From assembly GCA_026125665.1 (NCBI GenBank), contig JAHCKS010000002.1, forward strand, positions 98,917 through 162,916: a stretch of 64,000 nt of DNA. Direction: 5' to 3'. This document shows positions 23,761 to 34,571 of this stretch, piece by piece. Numbering within the stretch: position 1 is the stretch's first letter; the number at the start of each line of letters is the position of its first letter. The notes beneath the pieces are model-generated. The model saw only the letters and a program-made list of their open reading frames with translations. It searched no databases and had not been told where the DNA came from. Both the position numbers and the translations under genes were made by a program. Source of the DNA: Rubrivivax sp. (GTDB taxonomy: Bacteria; Pseudomonadota; Gammaproteobacteria; Burkholderiales; Burkholderiaceae_C).

Positions 23761-24447
23761 ATGAGAGTCCTTGTGATCGACGACGAGGTGCGCCTTGCAG
23801 ACTACCTGCGCAAGGGGCTGTCGGAGAGCGGCTACGTCGTGGACGTGGCCCACGACGGGATCGACGGCCTGCACTTCGCCGTGGAGGGGGTCTACGACCT
23901 GATCGTGCTCGACGTGATGTTGCCAGGTCGCGACGGCTTTGAGGTGCTTGCTGAGCTGCGCAAGAGACGCAGGACCCCAGTCTTGATGCTTACGGCTCGG
24001 GACGCTGTCGAAGACAAGGTGAAGGGATTGACGACCGGAGCCGACGACTACCTGGTCAAGCCGTTCTCGTTCTCCGAACTTCTCGCTCGAGTGCAGGCGT
24101 TACTGCGACGCGGTGGAGGCTACGGCGAGGGGCGCCTTCCCGACAGCCTTCGCCTGGCGGACCTGGAAGTCGACCTCCTGCGGCGGAAGGCGACGCGTGG
24201 CGGCAAGCGGCTCGACCTCACACCGAGGGAGTTCAATCTGCTGGTGCTGCTGCTCCGACGCCGCAACGAGGTGCTTTCGCGCACCCTCATCGCCGAGCAG
24301 GTGTGGGACATCAACTTCGACAGCGACACCAACGTCGTCGACGTAGCCGTCCGGCGGCTGCGTGCGAAGCTGGACGAACCGTTCGGGACCAAGCTGATTC
24401 ACACGGTTCGAGGGATGGGCTATGTGATGGAGGAGCGCAGCGAGTGA
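23761..24447 (+). CDS. OmpR-family copper response regulator (CopR/CusR-like), copy 1
   Basis: A 228-residue response regulator. The receiver has the acidic pair in VIDDEV, the phosphoacceptor Asp in [12 protein letters not shown] and the conserved Lys in LVKPFSF. The C-terminal half is an OmpR/PhoB winged helix ([15 protein letters not shown], then [16 protein letters not shown] and GMGYVME). It overlaps the histidine kinase gene by four bases. The copper-gene neighbours suggest it senses copper, as CusR/CopR do. Confidence 0.88.
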   Translation: MRVLVIDDEVRLADYLRKGLSESGYVVDVAHDGIDGLHFAVEGVYDLIVLDVMLPGRDGFEVLAELRKRRRTPVLMLTARDAVEDKVKGLTTGADDYLVKPFSFSELLARVQALLRRGGGYGEGRLPDSLRLADLEVDLLRRKATRGGKRLDLTPREFNLLVLLLRRRNEVLSRTLIAEQVWDINFDSDTNVVDVAVRRLRAKLDEPFGTKLIHTVRGMGYVMEERSE

Positions 24448-25832
24448 CTGCAACTACCCCTGCGCCGAGAGCCTACTCGCTCGGCAAGCGCCTGTCCGCC
24501 TGGCTGGCCGTGCAGGGCCTGCTGGCTGCGCTCGCCGTGTCTGCGGCGGTCTACGCCGTCAACATGTGGGTGTTACAGAGCCGCCAGCAGGAGGAGCTCT
24601 CGTTGAAGCAGGACGTCATCCGTCATGCGCTCGGCGAGGCATCCGCAAGCGCAGTGGCCGACGAACTGCGACACAAACTCAAGGACTTCCTCGCAGGCCA
24701 TGAAGACCTCGCGCTGTCCATAACGTCGCTTGATGGATCAGCCGTCCTTTTCAGCGCTCCGTCAACGCTCGACCAGCGACGCGCCGCCTCGGCAAACCGA
24801 TACGAAGAGGTGACGTGGCAGGACGCGTGGCCCGCGGCCGCGGCCGGTGGCGTTCGGGTGGTCCTGGGGCTCGACGTCGGCCGCGACGACGAGCTGCTCA
24901 GCCAACTCGCATGGACTTTGCTGGTGGCATCGCTGGCTGGCGCGGCCGTGGTCAGCGTCACGGGGTACCTGCTCGTGCGTGCCGGCCTGCGACCGGTACG
25001 TTCTCTGGCTGCCCAGCTCGATAAGGTGGCGCTGGAGAAAGCGGGTCTGCGGCTGGACGGAGCTGGCCAGCCTTTGGAGCTGCGTCCGCTGGTCGAACGC
25101 TTCAACGCTCTGCTGACGCGTGCAGAGCACGCCTACACCCAACTCGAGGGCTTCAACGCCGACGTGGCGCATGAGCTGCGCACGCCGCTCACGACTCTGA
25201 TCGGCTCGAGTGAACTGGCCTTGCGGCGGGATCGCCCGGCCGAAGAGCTGCGCGACGTGATCGCCGGGAATCTGGAGGACCTGAGGCGCCTGGCCATCAT
25301 CGTCAGCGACATGCTGTTCCTGTCGCAGGCCGATCATGGCGCTTCCGCGCGCCGCGTGCCGGTGAACAGCTTGCAGGCCGCGTTGAGCGACATCATCGAG
25401 TACCACGAGGCAGCATTGCTCGACCGGGGGCTGTCCGCCAGCACTCATGGCGACGCGGCGGGCGCCTTCGATTTGCCCTTGTTGCGGCGCGCGCTGTCCA
25501 ACCTGCTGAGCAACGCGACACGCCATGCAGCGCCACGCTCGGCTGTCCGCGTACGGATCGAATGTGCAGGCGACCGCGCGCGCATCTGGGTGGAGAACGA
25601 GGGCAAGCCGATCGCGGACGAACACCTACCCCGCTTGTTCGATCGCTTCTACAGAGTGGAGCGGTCAAGGCAACAGCGCGGCGGCCCCAACTACGGTCTT
25701 GGCCTGGCCATCGTCGCTGCTGTCGCGCGCATGCACCAGGGCGCACCGTTCGCCAGATCGTCCGGTGGCGTCACTGCGATTGGACTGGAAGTACCCTCGG
25801 GCCCATCGGCGGGCCTCGCTAGCGGCGCGTGA
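24444..25832 (+). CDS. Sensor histidine kinase (CopS/CusS-like), copy 1
   Basis: A 462-residue sensor kinase read from GTG at 24444, whose ribosome-binding site GGAGGAG lies inside the preceding gene. Two transmembrane helices (about residues 15-37 and 155-180) flank a periplasmic sensor loop. HAMP is followed by the H-box [11 protein letters not shown]-box [10 protein letters not shown] and G-box [10 protein letters not shown]. It should phosphorylate the response regulator encoded just before it. The gene overlaps the opposite-strand methyltransferase by 14 bases at its 3' end. Confidence 0.85.
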   Translation: MTATTPAPRAYSLGKRLSAWLAVQGLLAALAVSAAVYAVNMWVLQSRQQEELSLKQDVIRHALGEASASAVADELRHKLKDFLAGHEDLALSITSLDGSAVLFSAPSTLDQRRAASANRYEEVTWQDAWPAAAAGGVRVVLGLDVGRDDELLSQLAWTLLVASLAGAAVVSVTGYLLVRAGLRPVRSLAAQLDKVALEKAGLRLDGAGQPLELRPLVERFNALLTRAEHAYTQLEGFNADVAHELRTPLTTLIGSSELALRRDRPAEELRDVIAGNLEDLRRLAIIVSDMLFLSQADHGASARRVPVNSLQAALSDIIEYHEAALLDRGLSASTHGDAAGAFDLPLLRRALSNLLSNATRHAAPRSAVRVRIECAGDRARIWVENEGKPIADEHLPRLFDRFYRVERSRQQRGGPNYGLGLAIVAAVARMHQGAPFARSSGGVTAIGLEVPSGPSAGLASGA

Positions 25833-26553
25833 GTCGGCGGCGCAGCTTGGCCGCGGCGACGCGGCCGAGGCGTACGAGGCCGAGCTTGAACGACCCGGAT
25901 TCCCCCGTGCCGGCCAGCATCTCGTAAAGCTTCGGGTGGACGATGTCGAGCGGTGCCGGGCCAGCGGCTAGGCGCAGCCGTTCGGCCGTCGCTTGCTCGG
26001 CGAACAGGAGCAAGTTCTGGCGGAACCAGAACGGCAACCGCTCGTCAGTCCAGATCAGGCCACGCAGGGCATCGACGGCCTCGTAGCCGTGCTTCGCGAA
26101 CAGCGGCGCCCAGTGGCTGGGATAGGCACCGTACCGCTGGTTGATCATGTCCTGGTCGGGAATGGCCGCCGAGAAGGCGATGACCGGTGCGTGCCGCACG
26201 AGGCTGGCAACGAGCACGTCGTGCTCGGGAAAGTAGCCGCCGACTTCGAGGCACAGCGCCAGGTCGAAGCGGCGCCCCAGGTCGAGCGGCTTGCTGACGT
26301 CGCAACGCTGCACGAGGTTCGGCTCGACGACGAGCAGCGAGTCGGCGAACGCCGGCGCGTCCACGCCCAGCACATCGTGCACGCCGGCGCGTTGGAACGC
26401 CCGCATGAAGCTGCCCACGCCGCAGCCGACGTCGAGCACGCTGGCAGGACGGACCGCGTCGAGCAGCAGCGGGACCAAGACAGCCGCAGCCGCCGCCGAG
26501 CCGAGCGGTCCGTCAAGGTCGCGGTACAAGTCGCCAAGATGCTCGAGTTCCAT
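25819..26553 (-). CDS. SAM-dependent methyltransferase (244 aa)
   Basis: A class I methyltransferase with SAM-binding motif I VLDVGCGVGSF about residue 40 and the acidic LGVDAP motif II. It is longer at the C-terminus than simple small-molecule methyltransferases and ends in a very basic KLRRRLTRR tail. Substrate unknown. It lies between two two-component systems and does not obviously belong to the copper genes. The ATG at 26553 is chosen because the longer upstream frame is low-complexity sequence. Confidence 0.75.
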   Translation of the reverse strand: MELEHLGDLYRDLDGPLGSAAAAAVLVPLLLDAVRPASVLDVGCGVGSFMRAFQRAGVHDVLGVDAPAFADSLLVVEPNLVQRCDVSKPLDLGRRFDLALCLEVGGYFPEHDVLVASLVRHAPVIAFSAAIPDQDMINQRYGAYPSHWAPLFAKHGYEAVDALRGLIWTDERLPFWFRQNLLLFAEQATAERLRLAAGPAPLDIVHPKLYEMLAGTGESGSFKLGLVRLGRVAAAKLRRRLTRR

Positions 26554-26632
26554 CAGTCGACGTCGCTTGCGAGACACGTCTGGATTGACATGTGGCGAGT
26601 CTGGCAACGGCGCGGCAAGTCCCGACCTAGCC

Positions 26633-28180
26633 TCATCCCGACGCCGGACGCGGTGGAACTCGCGCCGACACGCAGTGCTCGACCCCGGGTGGCGCCAACG
26701 CGTGCGATTCGAGAGGGACGGCACATGGAACGTCGACGCTACTCGTTGCGCCGCCTCGCAGGCGGCTCGTTCGAGCGTTCGGCCCCGTGGCCGTGGCCGA
26801 CCGTGGCCGCGGCGACACGTCGGCCAACTCACTGTCGGCTCCTGGCAAGGTCAGCCCGACCCGGTTGGATTGGTCGAGGCGGTCGGCGAACACCGATCCG
26901 CCGTGCATCCTTGCGATTGCGGCCACGATGGCCAACCCCAAGCCATGCCCCCCTTGTCCCCGCGATCGCGACGCGTCCACACGGTAGAAGCGCTCGAACA
27001 TCCGGACGCGTACCTGCGACGGTATCTCCGGCCCTGGGTTCAGGACGCTGACTGCGACGAGGCCGCCGTCGGCTTCAATGTGGAGGCGAACCCTCTCGCC
27101 GGCAGGCGCGTGCGCGATGGCATTGGTCAGGAGATTGACAAGGGCGCGACGCACGAGAGGGGGGTTGCAGTTCGCGTCCGCGTCGCCGACCCGCTCCGCA
27201 GCGACACCGGCCTCCCGCAGCATGGCGTCGCAATATCGCACCGCCTTGTCGGCTTCGACCCCCAGCGCCACCCTTTCCAGCCCCTCGGCCCGGTCGCCGC
27301 GATCTGCACGCGAGAGGAAGAGCATGTCGTTGACAAGCGCGTTCAGCAACTGCAGCTCCTCGAGGTTGGAGCTGAGGAGTTCTCGAAGCTCCTCGTGCGT
27401 CCTCGGCGACGACAGCCCCACCTGGGCGCCCGTGATCAGCGAAGCCAACGGTGTGCGCAGTTCGTGCGCCACGTTCGCATTGAAGGCCTGCAAGTGACCG
27501 TAGGCGTCTTCGAGACGATCGAGCGCGTGGTTGAACGCTTCGACCAGGCCCGTCAGCTCGGCTCCATCGGGCGGAGTCGTCAATCGCCGTCCGATCGCTC
27601 GGGGCGAGATGCCGCGCGCCTGGGCCGACAGGCGTGACACGGGCCTCAGGCAGCGGCGGATGGCCAGCCAGCTCAGCAGGACGGTCGAGGCAACTCCCAA
27701 GGCGCAGATGAGAACCAGGGTGGTGAGATGCGAACGCAAGAGCTTTTCGCGGGCGCCCGACTCGAGTGCCACCCGCACTCGACCACCCGGCCACGGCGAC
27801 GCGGAAGGAAGGGGAGCCTCTGCGACATCAGCGCGGACACCTGACGGCAGCCGCGGCTCCCGGGAAGCATCCCCCGCAGCGGGGGCGCCGTACGCCGGCG
27901 GCCCGGCCTCCGGCAAGAGCCAGATGTGAAGCCCCTCGTGACCGATGCGCAGGTCGTCGAGGTGATGGAAGAGCGCCGCAGGGTCACCGGTACGAGTGGC
28001 CTCGTCGACGAAGTGCAGCGCAACAGCGACCTTGCCGGACAATCGGATTCGGTCCGCCTCGATCAGCTCCGACCTCAAGGCGGCTTGCAGCACCGCTCCC
28101 GCGGCCGAGAAGACAGCGAGTGCCACCAGCCCGAGACCGACGGTCAACCGGGCGGCCATCGAAGGGTGGCGCCAGGTCAT
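26633..28180 (-). CDS. Sensor histidine kinase (CopS/CusS-like), copy 2, with long C-terminal tail
   Basis: A 515-residue sensor kinase. Two transmembrane segments (about residues 10-32 and 155-178) flank a periplasmic loop. The kinase core is H-box [11 protein letters not shown]-box [10 protein letters not shown] and G-box [12 protein letters not shown]. The catalytic domain normally ends near the GLTLPGA segment; about 70 extra residues follow, rich in Arg, Ser and Pro, with no known domain. They may be real or reflect a lost stop codon. It overlaps the response regulator gene by four bases and should pair with it. Confidence 0.82.
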   Translation of the reverse strand: MTWRHPSMAARLTVGLGLVALAVFSAAGAVLQAALRSELIEADRIRLSGKVAVALHFVDEATRTGDPAALFHHLDDLRIGHEGLHIWLLPEAGPPAYGAPAAGDASREPRLPSGVRADVAEAPLPSASPWPGGRVRVALESGAREKLLRSHLTTLVLICALGVASTVLLSWLAIRRCLRPVSRLSAQARGISPRAIGRRLTTPPDGAELTGLVEAFNHALDRLEDAYGHLQAFNANVAHELRTPLASLITGAQVGLSSPRTHEELRELLSSNLEELQLLNALVNDMLFLSRADRGDRAEGLERVALGVEADKAVRYCDAMLREAGVAAERVGDADANCNPPLVRRALVNLLTNAIAHAPAGERVRLHIEADGGLVAVSVLNPGPEIPSQVRVRMFERFYRVDASRSRGQGGHGLGLAIVAAIARMHGGSVFADRLDQSNRVGLTLPGADSELADVSPRPRSATATGPNARTSRLRGGATSSVDVPCAVPLESHALAPPGVEHCVSARVPPRPASG

Positions 28181-28878
28181 CGCTGCTGTGCCGCTTCGCC
28201 GCGGCCGAGTTCGAGTACGTACCCCATTCCACGAACCGTGTGCAGCAGCTTGGTCGGGAACGGATCGTCCAGTTTCGCGCGCAGCCGCCGGATCGCGACC
28301 TCGACGACGTTCGAGTCGCCGTCGAAGTTCATGTCCCAGACCTGCTCCGTCAGCACCGTGCGTGACATCACCTCCCCGCGGTGCCGCAACAGCACTGACA
28401 GGAGCGCGTACTCCTGCGCCGTCAGCTCCAACCGAATGCCGGCCCGTGAGGCGCGCCGCCGCGTGGTGTCCAGCTCCAGGTCACCAAGCACGAGTCGGTC
28501 GGACTCCAGGGGTGTTCGCGGGCCGCCCCGGCGAAGCACGGCCTGGATGCGAGCCAGCAGCTCCGTGAAGACGAACGGCTTGACGAGATAGTCGTCAGCC
28601 CCGGCGCGAAGACCTCGCACGCGATCCTCGACGCTGTCGGCCGCGGTCAACATGATGACCGGCGTGCCCTTGCGCCGCCTGAGTGCCTCGAGAAGCGCGA
28701 ACCCGTCGAGGCCCGGAAGCATGACGTCCAGCACGATGAGGTCGTAGTCGCCCTCGGTCGCCATGTGGCGCCCGTCGATGCCGTCCTTGGCGACATCGAC
28801 GACATAGCCGCTTTCGGCGAGCCCGCGGCGCAGGTGGCCGGCGAACTTGGCGTTGTCTTCGACGACGAGAACTCGCAT
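28177..28878 (-). CDS. OmpR-family copper response regulator, copy 2
   Basis: A 233-residue response regulator with [10 protein letters not shown] in the receiver, the phosphoacceptor Asp in [12 protein letters not shown], Lys in LVKPFVF, and an OmpR-type winged helix ([31 protein letters not shown]). It is a close paralogue of the regulators at 23761 and 35965. The ATG at 28878 gives the standard N-terminus. It overlaps the histidine kinase gene that follows. Probably copper-responsive by context. Confidence 0.85.
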   Translation of the reverse strand: MRVLVVEDNAKFAGHLRRGLAESGYVVDVAKDGIDGRHMATEGDYDLIVLDVMLPGLDGFALLEALRRRKGTPVIMLTAADSVEDRVRGLRAGADDYLVKPFVFTELLARIQAVLRRGGPRTPLESDRLVLGDLELDTTRRRASRAGIRLELTAQEYALLSVLLRHRGEVMSRTVLTEQVWDMNFDGDSNVVEVAIRRLRAKLDDPFPTKLLHTVRGMGYVLELGRGEAAQQR

Positions 28879-28931
28879 CGGGCGTCCCGCGGTAACTGGT
28901 GCGCCGGCGGCGGCAAGCTGACCCACATCGA

Positions 28932-30485
28932 CTAGGCGGCCAAGGCCATGCGCAGCGGTTGCCGCGCGTGGAACGCCCACTTCGTGCCGAGGCGCAGCGA
29001 ATGCAAAGTGGACGATGTGGCTTCGGCGAAGAACATCTCCTCGTGGCCCCCGTGCCGCCCCAGCAGCTGGCGCATGCGCACGGAGCGTCTGCGCAGATCA
29101 CCCTCGAACGGCGCGCCGTCCTGCCGCGCCTGCTCGAAGAAGGCAGCACCTCGACGCAAGTGCTCGCCGGCTTGCGCGGTCAGTGCCGGGACGGCGCGCG
29201 GCGCCGACAGCTTGGCCTGGGTGATGAAGGGATTGGCACCCACGACCAACCCCCAGGCGCGGCGACCGGCGACCAGGTCCACGCTCAGTGCCTCCAGCTT
29301 GGTCAGGCCAAAGTCGCGCGCAACGCGCAGCCTCCAGGCTATCCACGGGTCGTCGCGCCGGATGGCGTCGATCACGAGGGCGGCGTCCTCTTCGTTGCCG
29401 GCCACGGGCAGCACGAGCGAACGAAGCAGCCTTGCGGCGTGCGTGTCGCCGCTTGCGGCAGCCTCGTGCAGCCAATGGATGCCTCGCTCCGACTCGTGCA
29501 GCGCGCCGGCTCCGCGCAGCGTGAGGGCCCCCAGCCAACGCCGGGCCACCACGTCGCCGCCGACCGCCGCCTTCTCGAGGAAGAAGCGCGCCATCTGCGG
29601 ATTGGCCACCGAGGAGTGGTTGTCCGAGTGCACGCGGTACAGATGCATCCATGCCTCTTGCTCGCCGGCATCGGCGGCACGCAGAAGCAGCGCGGCACCC
29701 TTGCGCATGTTCTGTCCGGGCACCAGTGCGGCAGCGCGCAACGCGCCGTGGTCGATGCCGCAATAGGCGCGGCCCAGCAGCAGCGCCGCCGCAGTGCGGC
29801 CGCGCTGCAAGCAGCTTTCCAGGACCTGCTCGACAGCCGTGCTCGGTGCCTCGAGCCAAAAGCCCGCCATGGCCTGCCCGTGTTCGAGCCCTTGGCAAAC
29901 GCAATCGGCAAGCTCTGTCGTCATGCGCGGACACAAGGCAAGCAACGCGTCGAGAGCCCTCGACAGCAGCTCCACGTCGGTCCCTCGCAGCGCCTCGTAG
30001 GCAGCCTGCGTCAACAGCGCCAGAGCATCGATGCCTGCATGCCCCGCGAGGGCATGCAGAACGCGCTGCGATGTCACCCGAGGCGGCAAGTTCGCCGCGA
30101 GGTGTGCCACCGCCGCTGGCGCGGCGGCGTGTCCGGCTTCGGCGGCGACGCGCAGCCATGGCTCGGCTTCGACAGCGTCGCGACGCGTGAGACACAGCCA
30201 GAGCCCCAGCTTGACGCACGCGCCCGGCGACCCGACGCGGGCCGCTGACCGCAGGGCGGGCAGTTGGTTCAAACGCACGATCTCATGCAAGGGCAGCGCC
30301 TCGGCGATGACACACGAGGCCTGCTCCGAGCAGGCCACCGAAGGATGGGTCAGGTAGTCCAAACCCGTCACGAAGTGGCGCGGGAACCCCTCGGCCCCCA
30401 GAAGGTAACGCCGACCCACTTCGCAGCGCGCTTCGGCGTCGCCGTGCCGAACCCTGACCAGCAAGTGGATGTCCTGCCTTCGCAT
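28932..30485 (-). CDS. Sel1-repeat-like (TPR-like) protein
   Basis: A 517-residue protein made of short helical repeats of the Sel1/TPR-like type: [53 protein letters not shown] and [16 protein letters not shown] follow each other. Such proteins act as scaffolds in signalling or membrane-associated complexes. No signal peptide is clear. It lies directly upstream (in its own transcription direction) of the regulator-kinase pair, 53 bases before the response regulator. The start is placed at the ATG at 30485. The function here is unknown. Confidence 0.65.
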   Translation of the reverse strand: MRRQDIHLLVRVRHGDAEARCEVGRRYLLGAEGFPRHFVTGLDYLTHPSVACSEQASCVIAEALPLHEIVRLNQLPALRSAARVGSPGACVKLGLWLCLTRRDAVEAEPWLRVAAEAGHAAAPAAVAHLAANLPPRVTSQRVLHALAGHAGIDALALLTQAAYEALRGTDVELLSRALDALLALCPRMTTELADCVCQGLEHGQAMAGFWLEAPSTAVEQVLESCLQRGRTAAALLLGRAYCGIDHGALRAAALVPGQNMRKGAALLLRAADAGEQEAWMHLYRVHSDNHSSVANPQMARFFLEKAAVGGDVVARRWLGALTLRGAGALHESERGIHWLHEAAASGDTHAARLLRSLVLPVAGNEEDAALVIDAIRRDDPWIAWRLRVARDFGLTKLEALSVDLVAGRRAWGLVVGANPFITQAKLSAPRAVPALTAQAGEHLRRGAAFFEQARQDGAPFEGDLRRRSVRMRQLLGRHGGHEEMFFAEATSSTLHSLRLGTKWAFHARQPLRMALAA

Positions 30486-30899
30486 CGTCGTCTCCAACAT
30501 CTCGTGGCGCGCGCAACGCAACGGGGCCGACCGCAGGGTGCAGCTCTAGCTGCCCCGCCCCTGTTTCGTCGTCGGGGCACGATAGGAAGGAGGACCTGTC
30601 GCGACGCTGGCCCGCAGATGACGGAACTGTCATCTGGCCCAACTGGAGGGACGGGCCCAGCCCAGCGGCCGCGCGGCTTGCCCATGGCAGGGAGCGCGCG
30701 AGATGAGTGCGCCCCTCCTGTGGGGCTTCGCCCACGGCGGCCCCGGTTTCGGCTGAGGGCGTGCTAGCAGTCCCCGCTCAATTCATGCGGCCCGGCTGGC
30801 CCATTTCGCTGCCGCCACCTAGCCTGCCCTGCGACGCCCTCGACGCCAGGTGCATACGTGGCCGAGTCGTGTCTTTGTCCAACCTCGGAGACCAAGCTC
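30486..30899. other. Divergent intergenic region with a CusR-like box
   Basis: About 414 bases without a supported gene separate the Sel1-like gene (minus) from the porin gene (plus). The TGAC-N6-GTCA palindrome is at 30615-30636. The porin ribosome-binding site GGAG is at ~30887. Confidence 0.5.
30615..30636. promoter_or_regulatory. TGAC-N6-GTCA palindrome (CusR/CopR-like box)
   Basis: CAGATGAC and GTCATCTG form eight-base arms around GGAACT. The core TGAC-N6-GTCA matches the spacing of the Cus/CopR copper box. It stands 130 bases from the Sel1-like start and ~265 from the porin start. Confidence 0.6.
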
Positions 30900-31937
30900 A
30901 TGAAGAAATCCTTGCTCGCGCTCGGCGCGCTTTCCCTGCTGTCCGCCGGCGCATTCGCGCAGTCGTCGGTAACGCTGTTCGGCGTGGTCGACGCCGCGGC
31001 CGGCCAAGTGAAGAACGGCAGCGCCGGCACGGTGAAACGGCTGGCCAGCGGCTCCAACACCACTAGCCGCTTCGGGCTGCGCGGCGTGGAAGACCTGGGC
31101 GGTGGCCTGCGAGCCGCCTTCCACCTCGAGTCCCAGGTCAATGTCGACACGGGTACCGCCGACGCCAACAAGTTCTGGGGGCGCCGCGCCACGGTGAGCT
31201 TGGCCGGCGGCTTCGGCGAGCTGCGCCTGGGCCGCGACTACACGCCCACGGCGTACAACACCTTTGCTGACGAGTTCGGCATCGTCGGCATCGGCTCGCG
31301 CGGCATCTTCAGCTACGGCTTCGGCTCCAACCTCGGCAGCCCGGCAACCACCGTGCTGCGCGTGGACAACTCCATCGGCTACTTCCTGCCGGCGCTGGGC
31401 GGCGTGTACGGGCACTTGCAGGTCGCCGCGGGCGAAGGCGTGGTCGGCAACAAGTACATGGGCGGCCGCCTGGGTTACTCGGGCGGGCCCGTGAACGTGG
31501 CATTCGCCTACGGCAAGACCGAGATCGGCACCGGCATCCCGGACTTCAAGAACTGGAACGTCATGTTCAACATGAAGCTCGGCCCGATGATGCTGTACAC
31601 CCTGTACGACGTGAAGGACTGGGCGCCGCGCGAGACGAAGGACATCTCGGTGGGCGCGGGGATCCCGGTCGGGGTCGGCGAGATCCGCCTCGGCTATACG
31701 CGCGCGGATCGCTCGGGCGGGCCGGTCGGATCGGGCTTTGCCAACGCCGACGACAGCACCAGACTTGGCGTGGGATACGTGCACAACCTGTCCAGGCGCT
31801 CGGCCGTCTACGGCACCTACGGTCGCGTGACGAACAAGGGCGCCGCGCGCAGCTCGGTGATCTACACGCCCCCGGCCGGCATGCTGGGCGGCCAGCCGTC
31901 CTCGGGCATCGAGTTCGGCGTTCGCCACGTTTTCTGA
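30900..31937 (+). CDS. Outer-membrane porin (Gram-negative porin, Burkholderiales type)
   Basis: A 345-residue porin. The signal peptide MKKSLLALGALSLLSAGAFA is followed by QSSVTLFGVVDAA, the typical first beta strand. The body alternates short amphipathic strands and Gly-rich turns, and the last strand ends with aromatic Phe (GVRHVF), needed for BAM recognition. The ATG at 30900 is preceded by a GGAG motif. It lets small solutes cross the outer membrane. Copper resistance genes around it may be co-regulated by metals, but no metal-specific feature is seen. Confidence 0.88.
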   Translation: MKKSLLALGALSLLSAGAFAQSSVTLFGVVDAAAGQVKNGSAGTVKRLASGSNTTSRFGLRGVEDLGGGLRAAFHLESQVNVDTGTADANKFWGRRATVSLAGGFGELRLGRDYTPTAYNTFADEFGIVGIGSRGIFSYGFGSNLGSPATTVLRVDNSIGYFLPALGGVYGHLQVAAGEGVVGNKYMGGRLGYSGGPVNVAFAYGKTEIGTGIPDFKNWNVMFNMKLGPMMLYTLYDVKDWAPRETKDISVGAGIPVGVGEIRLGYTRADRSGGPVGSGFANADDSTRLGVGYVHNLSRRSAVYGTYGRVTNKGAARSSVIYTPPAGMLGGQPSSGIEFGVRHVF

Positions 31938-31950
31938 CGCCATTCACCGT

Positions 31951-31985
31951 TGCCACACGCGCCGCGCTCCGGGCGGCGCGTGGCA
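31951..31985 (+). terminator. Hairpin between the two porin genes
   Basis: TGCCAC...GCGCCGC pairs with GCGGCGC...GTGGCA, with a two-base bulge, immediately after the first porin's stop. It has no T-run. It may end the first porin transcript or form a leader of the second. Confidence 0.4.
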
Positions 31986-32059
31986 CGGGCCGCCCCTTGT
32001 GAAAGAGCAGCGCGCGAGTCGCCATCGCCACGGCGCGCCCCCAACCGAGGCCAGAGAAG

Positions 32060-33088
32060 ATGCGAACAACACGTCGAGCCGCGCTGACCCTGGCCGCAGC
32101 CATTTCGGTCGGCCTGCCGTACGATGCTGCCCAAGCCCAAGCCTCGGTGAAGCTGTACGGTCACGTCGACCTGTCCGTCGGCTCCTTCCAGGACGCCGGT
32201 CGGGCCCGCGTCAAGGAGTTGGCTGGCGGCAAGCTGTCTACGAGCCACGTCGGCTTGTCGGGCAACGAAGATCTCGGCGGCGGGCTGCGCGCGGAGTTCG
32301 TCCTCGAGCAGTTCCTGCGCGCGGACACAGGAACGAGCGGCCGCTTCAACGGCGACGCCTTCTGGTCGCGCAATGCCTTCGTGTCGCTGGGGGCATCTGC
32401 CGGCACCTTGCGCCTTGGTCGAATCACGACGCCTCTCTTCGTGTCGACGTTGATCTTCAATCCGTTCGGTGACTCATTCGGCTTCTCCCCCGCCATCCGC
32501 CAGGTGTTCACACCGGCCACCGGGCAGCCCTTCCTGGGCGACAGCGGTTGGAACAGTGCCGCCCAGTACACGTCGCCCAGCCTGGGCGGGCTCACACTGG
32601 CTGCGATGGTCAACGCCGGCGAAGGCGCGGCCGGGGCAACGGGCGGCAATCTGAGCGCCGCGGCACGGTATTTCGCCGGGCCCGTAGGGGTGGCGGCAAC
32701 GTGGCAGCGCGTCAGGAACGGGGCGGTCGGGGCGCCTGCCGGCTGGAGGGATCAGCAGACGGCACAGCTCGCCGGCTCGTATGACTTCGGGGCGGTGAAG
32801 GCATTCGCGCAGTACACGCGGGTCGATACCGCAGCGGCCGTGTCGACCGACGCCGACATCTACGGGGCTGGAATCGCCGCGCCCGCCGGCAGCGGCCGCA
32901 TCCTGCTGGCTTACGGCCGCGCCAGCGCAGCGCTTGCCGCGGGCGCGGTCACGAGCCAGACCGTAAGCGCCGGCTACAGGCACTCGCTGTCCAGGCGCAC
33001 GGAGCTCTATGCCGTGCTGATGACCGACCGCCTGACGTCGCGAAGCAACGGCAACACGGCGGCAGGGGGCATGTTGCACCGCTTCTGA
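32060..33088 (+). CDS. Outer-membrane porin, second copy
   Basis: A 342-residue porin with a signal peptide ending in AQAQ, then ASVKLYGHVDLSVGS, the usual first strand. The final strand ends in Phe (GMLHRF). It belongs to the same porin class as the upstream copy and follows it by about 120 bases, so the pair looks like a tandem duplication that has diverged. It should allow passage of small solutes through the outer membrane. No evidence of a broken reading frame. Confidence 0.85.
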   Translation: MRTTRRAALTLAAAISVGLPYDAAQAQASVKLYGHVDLSVGSFQDAGRARVKELAGGKLSTSHVGLSGNEDLGGGLRAEFVLEQFLRADTGTSGRFNGDAFWSRNAFVSLGASAGTLRLGRITTPLFVSTLIFNPFGDSFGFSPAIRQVFTPATGQPFLGDSGWNSAAQYTSPSLGGLTLAAMVNAGEGAAGATGGNLSAAARYFAGPVGVAATWQRVRNGAVGAPAGWRDQQTAQLAGSYDFGAVKAFAQYTRVDTAAAVSTDADIYGAGIAAPAGSGRILLAYGRASAALAAGAVTSQTVSAGYRHSLSRRTELYAVLMTDRLTSRSNGNTAAGGMLHRF

Positions 33089-33136
33089 TGCGATGGCGGC
33101 GGCGCGTGGCTCCGGTGGCCGGCGGGCGCCCAGCGG

Positions 33137-33152
33137 ATGACGAATTCGTAAT
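33137..33152 (+). promoter_or_regulatory. Near-match to the TGAC-N6-GTCA box
   Basis: ATGAC and GTAAT flank GAATTC; one base differs from the perfect arms seen at 30615 and 36738. It lies about 110 bases before the DUF4148 gene. Possibly a weaker site for the same regulator. Confidence 0.35.
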
Positions 33153-33264
33153 CGGCCGGCAAGCACCCCGTCGCGGCCGGACTCCTACAGTGACCTCACG
33201 GTGCCGAGTGGCGCCGCAACGGCGCGGGCCCTCCAAGGGGCCGGCCAGTCACCAGGAGTTCATC

Positions 33265-33675
33265 ATGAACATTCGTAACGCTGTGATCGCCCTGCTCGGT
33301 GCCGCCACGTTGCCGGCGCTGGCCAACTCCGGAGTCACTTCTGCGGCCACGGAGGCCGGCTACACCACGCACGCGATGGCGGCCACGAAGACCCGCGCCC
33401 AGGTGATGAGCGAGCTGCTGGCCTGGAAGCGCAACCCCGTCACCGCCGATGGCTGGCGGCAGGTCGATGACGAACGTGGGTGGGTGTACGAAGGTAGGAA
33501 GAGCGAGCAGACCCGCGCCGCCGTGATCGAGGAGATGCTGCAGGCCAAGCGGAACCCGGTGTCGGCCGACGGCTGGCTCAACGTCGGCGGCGAGGCCGGC
33601 GCGATCTTCGTCGGCGCTCAGCCCGAGGACCTCGACCGGCACGCGTCCAGGCGCGCCGCCGCCAGCCGGCGCTGA
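33265..33675 (+). CDS. DUF4148-domain secreted protein
   Basis: A 136-residue protein with a signal peptide (MNIRNAVIALLGAATLPALA). The mature part has two ~30-residue repeats, TRAQVMSELLAWKRNPVTAD and TRAAVIEEMLQAKRNPVSAD, the DUF4148 repeat. These small periplasmic proteins are common in Burkholderiales and respond to metals or stress; their molecular role is unknown. The start is fixed by the signal peptide and the AGGAGT site 8 bases upstream. Confidence 0.78.
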   Translation: MNIRNAVIALLGAATLPALANSGVTSAATEAGYTTHAMAATKTRAQVMSELLAWKRNPVTADGWRQVDDERGWVYEGRKSEQTRAAVIEEMLQAKRNPVSADGWLNVGGEAGAIFVGAQPEDLDRHASRRAAASRR

Positions 33676-33878
33676 ACCCAATGAGCAGCGCGAAGGCGCC
33701 GGCCTGAGGACGCCCCGGCGGCCCATCCCGAGGTCGGCCTTGGCGGGCGCTGTACCTGGGCGTCTCCCGGCGAGTCGGTGACTCCTATGCGCACCGGCAG
33801 CGGGCGAAGCGAGCCGCGTCCGGACATGCCCCGCATCGCACGAGAGCGCCTGCCGCCTGCGGCCGGGCAGTTTCGACG

Positions 33879-34421
33879 ATGAACCTCCTACGACGCCGCA
33901 CCCTGCTCTTCACGCTCAGCGGTACTGCACTACTGACCGCGGGCTGCATGAGCAAGCCGCTGCGGCCCGCCAATGCCGACGGCACGTATTGCTTCCGCAT
34001 CGGCAACAGCCTCCGAGGCAGGCTCACCTGCACGCCGCGGCCGATTCCCTCCGACGCCGTCGAAACCGAGGCCAAGCGCTTCGAACCGGTGCCGGGCAGG
34101 CTCACGATCTACCTGGTTCGCAAGCGCTGGGGCGATGCCATCAACGTCGTGCGCGTCGCCATCGATGGCGCTTCCGCCGTCGACACGGTGCCGGAGTCCT
34201 TCGTGCGCTGGCGTCTGCCCGCCGGCAGACACCACCTCACCGTGACGTGGCCCGAAGGTTCCGCCGCACTGGACATCTCGGGCGTGGCGGGGGAGGTGCT
34301 GTTCGTGGAGGTCATCGGCAGCGTGTGGAGCTGGGGCAGCAACTATCGCCTCGAACCTGGGGACACCGCGGAGTCGCGCCGGCGCGCGATGACGCTGCGG
34401 CTCGTGGCAGATCGGGGGTGA
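33879..34421 (+). CDS. Predicted lipoprotein (DUF2846-like)
   Basis: A 180-residue protein whose N-terminus ends in LLTAGC, a lipobox, so the mature protein should begin with an acylated Cys and attach to a membrane. The mature domain has beta-rich segments such as RLTIYLVRKRWGDAINVVRV and LFVEVIGSVWSW. It resembles DUF2846 proteins. It is alone on the plus strand between the DUF4148 gene and a copper two-component system. Its function is not known. Confidence 0.65.
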   Translation: MNLLRRRTLLFTLSGTALLTAGCMSKPLRPANADGTYCFRIGNSLRGRLTCTPRPIPSDAVETEAKRFEPVPGRLTIYLVRKRWGDAINVVRVAIDGASAVDTVPESFVRWRLPAGRHHLTVTWPEGSAALDISGVAGEVLFVEVIGSVWSWGSNYRLEPGDTAESRRRAMTLRLVADRG

Positions 34422-34571
34422 GACGCGGCGCGGTGCTCGCGTGCCGCTTGCTCCTGTCGCTACGGCACGGACGATGTCTGCCCGCATGCCGCGACCGGCG
34501 ATGGCGCAGCAGTCCTTCGCCTCGACGCCGCTGCCGCGCAGGCCGGGGGCGACGGCGCGCGAGACCGAAGC

